Position numbers and translations under genes: made by a program | The notes under the pieces: model-generated | Told to the model about the DNA's origin: nothing | Databases searched by the model: none | What the model saw: only the letters and a program-made list of their open reading frames with translations | Shown here: positions 60,171 to 64,000 of the stretch, in pieces | Layout: each line of letters opens with the position of its first letter | Numbering within the stretch: the first letter of the stretch is position 1 | From: Chamaea fasciata | Lineage: Eukaryota; Chordata; Aves; Passeriformes; Sylviidae | DNA: 64,000 nt | NCBI GenBank assembly: GCA_029207755.1 | Contig: JARCOQ010000016.1 | Coordinates: 9,348,501-9,412,500, forward strand | Direction of reading: 5' to 3'

Positions 60171-60460
60171 ATTCCTGGCTCTGTTTGACCCAAGGCCTGA
60201 CCCTGAGCAAACCTTAAGCTCCGTTTCTGGATCCGCTGGTAGGATCCTCACTCAGTTTAACATCCCTCAATGCTGATCCAAGTGTAAGATTTCAGTGTTG
60301 AAGCATTGTGGGGTTTAATTTAAGATGGGGTTTGGTGATGGTGACAAAAGGGAAAATTAAAACTTTTGCTTTTTAAGAGGTGAATTTGTTCAAAGATGTA
60401 TGAAAAAACTTAATGAAGTAATTTTCTTTGCAGAGAAATGAGTTCCCACAGGTGAGGGAT

Positions 60461-61095
60461 TGTTCTCCTGAGGGCAAACTTGGGGAGAGACATAAGGAAT
60501 AAGGCCAGAGCTTTGTAGCTGCCCTTCAAACCAACTTTTGGAGGGTGTTGGAACCCCGGGCACTGAGAATTCCAGACTCTCTGTGCTGGCAGGCACTGAC
60601 CCCCTGAGCAAACACTGCATGGACCTGAGGCCGTGGAAAAGGCTCCCAAAACTGAGTGACAGCTCTGGGATTGTGGGTGTGGGGTTTGGATAGAAGTGTG
60701 CGATATCACAGGGTGCAAAACTTAGAGTTTAAGGGTTTAGAATATAGTAATATATAGATGAAGCACGATGGAGGATTTAGGGCAGAGGCTGAGTCCTTCT
60801 TTTTCACCTTCTTCTCCGTGGGTCTGGATGGTGTTTTGTAATTGGGTAGAAAAATCCACGGTGTGGCCCACGGGTGGTTGGTTATTGGATTAAGAGTAAA
60901 AATAATTTAGGTGTCATTTCATAATTGGACAGTTTGTGCTTAAAAGACCTTGCAAAGAGTTAGAGACAGAGACTTTTTTCACTTTGTTAGTTAGAACTCA
61001 CAGCCTGTGAGACTGTGACATGGGCAAGAACTAATAAACATCTGAGTCTCAACATGAAAACTGCATCTCCCGAGCATTTAATCCTAGCTCTGACA
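60461..61095 (+). mobile_element. Probable endogenous retrovirus solo LTR (passerine type)
   Basis: About 635 bp starting TGTTCTCC and ending near CTGACA, with LTR-like order: a long unique part, a TATA-like TTAAAAG box near 60940, and an AATAAA polyadenylation signal at 61033-61038, matching U3-R-U5 spacing on the + strand. The sequence resembles songbird LTRs I remember, but I cannot name the family. The ends are approximate: no clean target-site duplication was seen. There are no internal gag, pol or env sequences, so it is a solo LTR. The 3' end lies about 70 bp before an LMF1 exon. Confidence 0.6.
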
Positions 61096-61166
61096 GAAAA
61101 AAGAAGATTAAAAAAACCCCACAGGAGGGGATTAACTCCTTTTTTTTTCTCCCTTTGCCATTGCAG

Positions 61167-61334
61167 ACGCAGCCGGTGCCCAACCCCATCTCGTACTTCA
61201 TGCACCGCTCGCCCTGGTGGTTCCACCGCCTGGAGACCTTGGTCAACCACTTCATCGAGCTGCTGGTGCCCTTCTTCCTGCTGCTGGGCCGCAGCATGAG
61301 CATCCTGCACGGCCTCCTGCAGATCCTCTTCCAG
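61167..61334 (+). CDS. LMF1: LMF1 internal coding exon (third, 168 bp)
   Basis: The exon encodes 56 residues beginning TQPVPNPISYFMHRSPWWFH and ending LHGLLQILFQ, with phase 0 at both ends, joining directly to the YE that ends the preceding exon. It contains the PWWFHR motif typical of lipase maturation factors and a long hydrophobic stretch (about residues 28-56 of the exon, HFIELLVPFFLLLG onward) that should be a membrane segment. The acceptor TTGCAG ends at 61166, with a good pyrimidine tract and a possible branch site TTAAC at 61132-61136. The donor is GTCAGC at 61335, weaker than the two upstream donors. CpG and GC content rise sharply inside the exon. A solo LTR ends only about 70 bp upstream. 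No stop codon is present, so the gene continues past the window. Confidence 0.96.
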
Positions 61335-62944
61335 GTCAGCTGCTCCTCTTTCCCTCTCCCGGGGGTGCAGGGGATGCGTTTCCCACGCTGTTGTAAATGC
61401 GCGTCATAAAGTTGGCTTGTTGCAAATATTAGGATGAATGCTATCTGTATAATCGTACTGTATTATGTTTTATTAATAGAGTTTAGAAAAATGATGAGGG
61501 TTTTTTCTGATTGTGACATGATGTAAGTAGTAAAACGATAAAGTTTTTTTTTTCCTTTCTGACGTCTGAGGTGACCAAGCCAAAAAAAGCGCAAAGAAAA
61601 GTCGTCGCCTTTGTGGCCCTGAAGGAAGGCTGCTGAATTTGTGGGTTTTGGTTTTTTTTAATCAAAATAAAAACAACCAAAAACCTCAAAAAGAAAATTT
61701 ATGAAACCCATGTGACTAGACAGAGTAGAGCCATCCACAAAAAAAAAAACAAAAACCTATCAAATAAAATAATTGAAAAAAACCACAACAATCCTTAAAT
61801 ATCGAAGTCTGAAAGAGTGAAAAGTGTGCTGCTGGCTGACTTGATGCCAAGCACCCTCAACCGAAAAACTTTTGCTTTCTATCTCCTAATTATCTATTTT
61901 GAATTTCTATTCAGCTTATAATTTTTTTTAAACAAAAGTAAAACTCGTTTTTCACACACGCCCAGCAAATGTTTTACGTACAGGGAAAAAGTTTAAGACT
62001 CACCCCTTGTATTTCTTGTAAGGAAAAGAACCCAGAAATTTCTTTGCAGTTCCGACACTAATTGGCTCAAGGCCAAGAGATAAGCACCTCCAAGGAGCAG
62101 TCAGTGCAAAGGGTCTGTGGGGAATCCTTGTGATTGCCCCAAAAGTTGATTTTTATAGGCGTCTTTCCACCTCTGAAGGGATTCTTCTGTCCGTATTTAT
62201 CGTTTGAGGGCTGTTCTTTGTCTCTGAAAAAGGTTGAGCTGCTCTTCACAAGTACCAGATTGACTGTGCCAAGGTTTAAAATGAAAATAATTCCTTGGAA
62301 GTTTAATGGATTCACGTTCCAGTTGATTTTTTGGGTGGGTTTTTTTCTCATGGTAACTCAGAGGACAGAAGCTGCTGCAGAAATACTTTCCTGGAGCCCA
62401 TCTGATTCCTCTCCTCTCTGTCCTGGCAGAGTTCAGGGAGCTCATGAAACCTCTCAGACAGTCCTTGCTGCCCCTGTCTTTGTTCAGCGCCGTGAAATTC
62501 ATCCTCAGGAGCTGTTAGTGCTTCCTGTGAGTTCATGCGATGATTAAACTGGAGAACGGCTCATAAAGCCCCTCGGTAAACCACAAAAACACTGCTCAGG
62601 TTTTAAAGGTCTGACAGAAACCCTCGCGCAGTCCCCGCTCCCTTCTGCTCCCAAACTCCTCCTGCTGGGCCTGGGTGCCCGCTTCTCCCTCTGCACAGCT
62701 TTTGGGGACAGCTCTGGGTTGGGGTGGGATGGATTTGGGCAGGTGGAGGGAGAGGTGTGACCCGGGGAGCTCCAGCCGTGGCTGTGACAGGTGTCACCCC
62801 CGAGGGTTTCGGGGGCACTGGGAGGATTTTATTCTCTAAAAAAAACTCCACGGGCAAAGCAAAACTCGCCCTCTCTTCTGGTTAAGATGAAGGAGGGCAG
62901 GGTTCGATTAGAGATCAGGGAGGAATTAATCCCTGCGAGGGGAT

Positions 62945-63245
62945 TACTTATGACTGGAATGAGCACATTAACAGGTATTGTTCCCACTTCTTGTTGGGAG
63001 CTGGGACCGGAGATATCATCACCCCAAATTGCTTAAGGGCAGGAAGAGAGAATTCCAGCCTCAAATCCCGCTGCAGTGGGAAGTTTGGAGGGTGTGAGGG
63101 TGGGCAGGCCCTGGGCACAGGGTGCCCCTGCATCCCTGGAAGTGCCCAGGTCCAGCTTGGAGCACCCTGGGATGGTGGAAAGTGTCCCCGGAGAGGTTGG
63201 AACAGGAAGATCTTTAATGTCCTCCCCACCCCAATCCATTCCCCG
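62945..63245 (+). mobile_element. Composite: unknown 140-bp segment plus CR1 tail, inverted twin of 58315-58655
   Basis: Unknown segment 62945-63090 (TGGAATGAGCACATTAACAG, GCCTCAAATCCCGCTGCAGT) followed by a sense CR1 tail (CATCCCTGGAAGTGCCCAGG, GGAGCACCCTGGGATGGTGG). About 85-88 percent like the reverse complement of 58515-58655 by eye. Confidence 0.83.
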
Positions 63246-63589
63246 TCCAACGCTCCCCTCTCAGCCCCTTCTCCCCTCGGGGTTGCTCCATCCCTGTCGC
63301 TCCCAGCCAGGAACTTCCAGCTCCTTCCTGGCTCCTCCAGGGCCCCTAACGAGCAGCAGGGCCCTGGGGGGGGGGAGGCTGGGGGGACCCCAGCCAGAGC
63401 CAGGGGACCTGGAACAGCCCACCCCATAAATGTCCTAATGGCAGCGAGGAACTGCAGGCATCAAGCCCCCTTTAATTGGCCCTTTATTGATAGCTGGCAA
63501 TTAGTGACTCATTTCGATCACGGGGGGAGTCTGCCAAGGCAAAAAAAAAAAAAAAAAAAGGGTCCCAGTGTAAGAGGCAGCTCTGGTGC

Positions 63590-63800
63590 CTTTACAGCAT
63601 TTCAACAAAAACCTGTTTATTTAATATTTACTGCCCTTTTTCTTCATTCAGAACGACTTTTATGGACAGTCCTTGTGCTCTGCAAAGGAAGCAGTAAAGT
63701 TTAATGTTGATACACCACTTAATTCTGCTTTTCAAGATTCGAATTGACATTACAGACAAGTTTTATTGGACATTTTATAATTGTTATTGGAGTCATGGTG
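63590..63800. promoter_or_regulatory. Candidate conserved non-coding element
   Basis: A unique block: ACCTGTTTATTTAATATTTA, CTCTGCAAAGGAAGCAGTAA, TTAATGTTGATACACCACTT, GACAAGTTTTATTGGACATT. Confidence 0.33.
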
Positions 63801-64000
63801 GCGAGGTTGAGTTGAGTGGATTTTTCCAGATTCCAACTGGCCTGGAGAATATTGCTTTGTCAGGAACCCAAAAAAAAAAAAAAAAAAAAAAGTTGGGCTT
63901 TACAGGAGGAAAAGTGGGTTGGTTTTTTGTTTTTTGGGTTTTTTTTCCATGTGTGAACTTATTCTTCTCTCCTGCTTCACGTTTGTAAGGGAAAAAGCTT

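Larger units (their letters stand above)
21427..61166 (+). other. LMF1: LMF1 intron, 39,740 bp
   Basis: A complete GT-AG intron of phase 0, nearly four times longer than the preceding one. It carries most of the CR1 copies, six minisatellites, an AT-rich array, a solo LTR at its 3' end, and a series of unique AT-balanced blocks that are candidate regulatory elements. No independent coding exon or RNA gene was recognised. The stretches 23000-25560, 27260-28900, 35060-36800 and 52620-53260 hold only unique sequence that I cannot name. Confidence 0.93.
61335..64000 (+). other. LMF1: LMF1 downstream intron, 5' part
   Basis: Intron after the third exon; its 3' end is outside the window. It holds AT-rich unique sequence at 61400-62160, a GC-rich stretch at 62600-62830, a composite repeat at 62945-63245, and AT-rich unique sequence near 63440-63520 and 63590-63800. 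The next LMF1 exon was looked for and not found. Confidence 0.8.

Noticed and set aside
10688..61334. The exons might belong to LMF2 or a processed pseudogene
   Set aside because: The block GLIKIRGDRCWRELTCMD matches LMF1 rather than LMF2, and intact GT-AG introns with matching phases rule out a processed copy.
61700..62160. Possible second retroviral or LTR fragment downstream of the exon
   Set aside because: AT-rich unique sequence with no TG/CA ends, poly(A) signal spacing or family resemblance that I could defend.

Overview
This window is vertebrate nuclear DNA, almost certainly from a bird. The evidence is more than thirty 5'-truncated CR1 LINE tails (the dominant avian retroposon) in both orientations, a GT-AG split gene with very long introns, many C-rich minisatellites, and no bacterial-style gene packing. 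The CR1 subtypes, plus what looks like a songbird-type solo LTR, suggest a passerine; that part is inference from memory.

The only gene I can support is LMF1 (lipase maturation factor 1), on the + strand, represented by three consecutive internal coding exons: 10688-10836, 21361-21426 and 61167-61334. They join in frame with consistent phases (1-0, 0-0, 0-0) and encode 127 whole residues plus a split glycine codon. This is a contiguous membrane-spanning part of the ER protein needed to mature lipoprotein lipase, hepatic lipase and endothelial lipase. Upstream exons lie before base 1 and downstream exons after base 64000, so all the rest is intron.

Layout: 1-10687 is the end of an upstream intron (CR1 tails, a GGAT microsatellite, a 46-bp tandem repeat, a CpG-rich block). 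10837-21360 is a 10.5-kb intron bounded by two different 20-bp minisatellites that share a similar core. 21427-61166 is a 39.7-kb intron holding most CR1 copies, several minisatellites (22/144-bp, 51-bp, 6-bp, about 38-bp, about 77-bp and about 66-bp units), a 0.5-kb AT array, and many AT-balanced unique blocks that read like conserved non-coding elements. A solo LTR ends about 70 bp before the 61167 exon. 61335-64000 is the start of the next intron.

LMF1 lies beside SOX8 in the vertebrate genomes I recall, so the unique blocks inside its long intron could be long-range SOX8 regulatory elements; this needs alignment to test. The observations most worth pursuing are the LTR-to-exon junction, the inverted composite repeats that flank the 61167 exon, the pairs of near-identical composite CR1 structures, and the minisatellites built from CR1 or from acceptor-like units. 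I did not find a clearly new protein-coding system. The long open frames in the window are by-products of tandem repeats or CR1.
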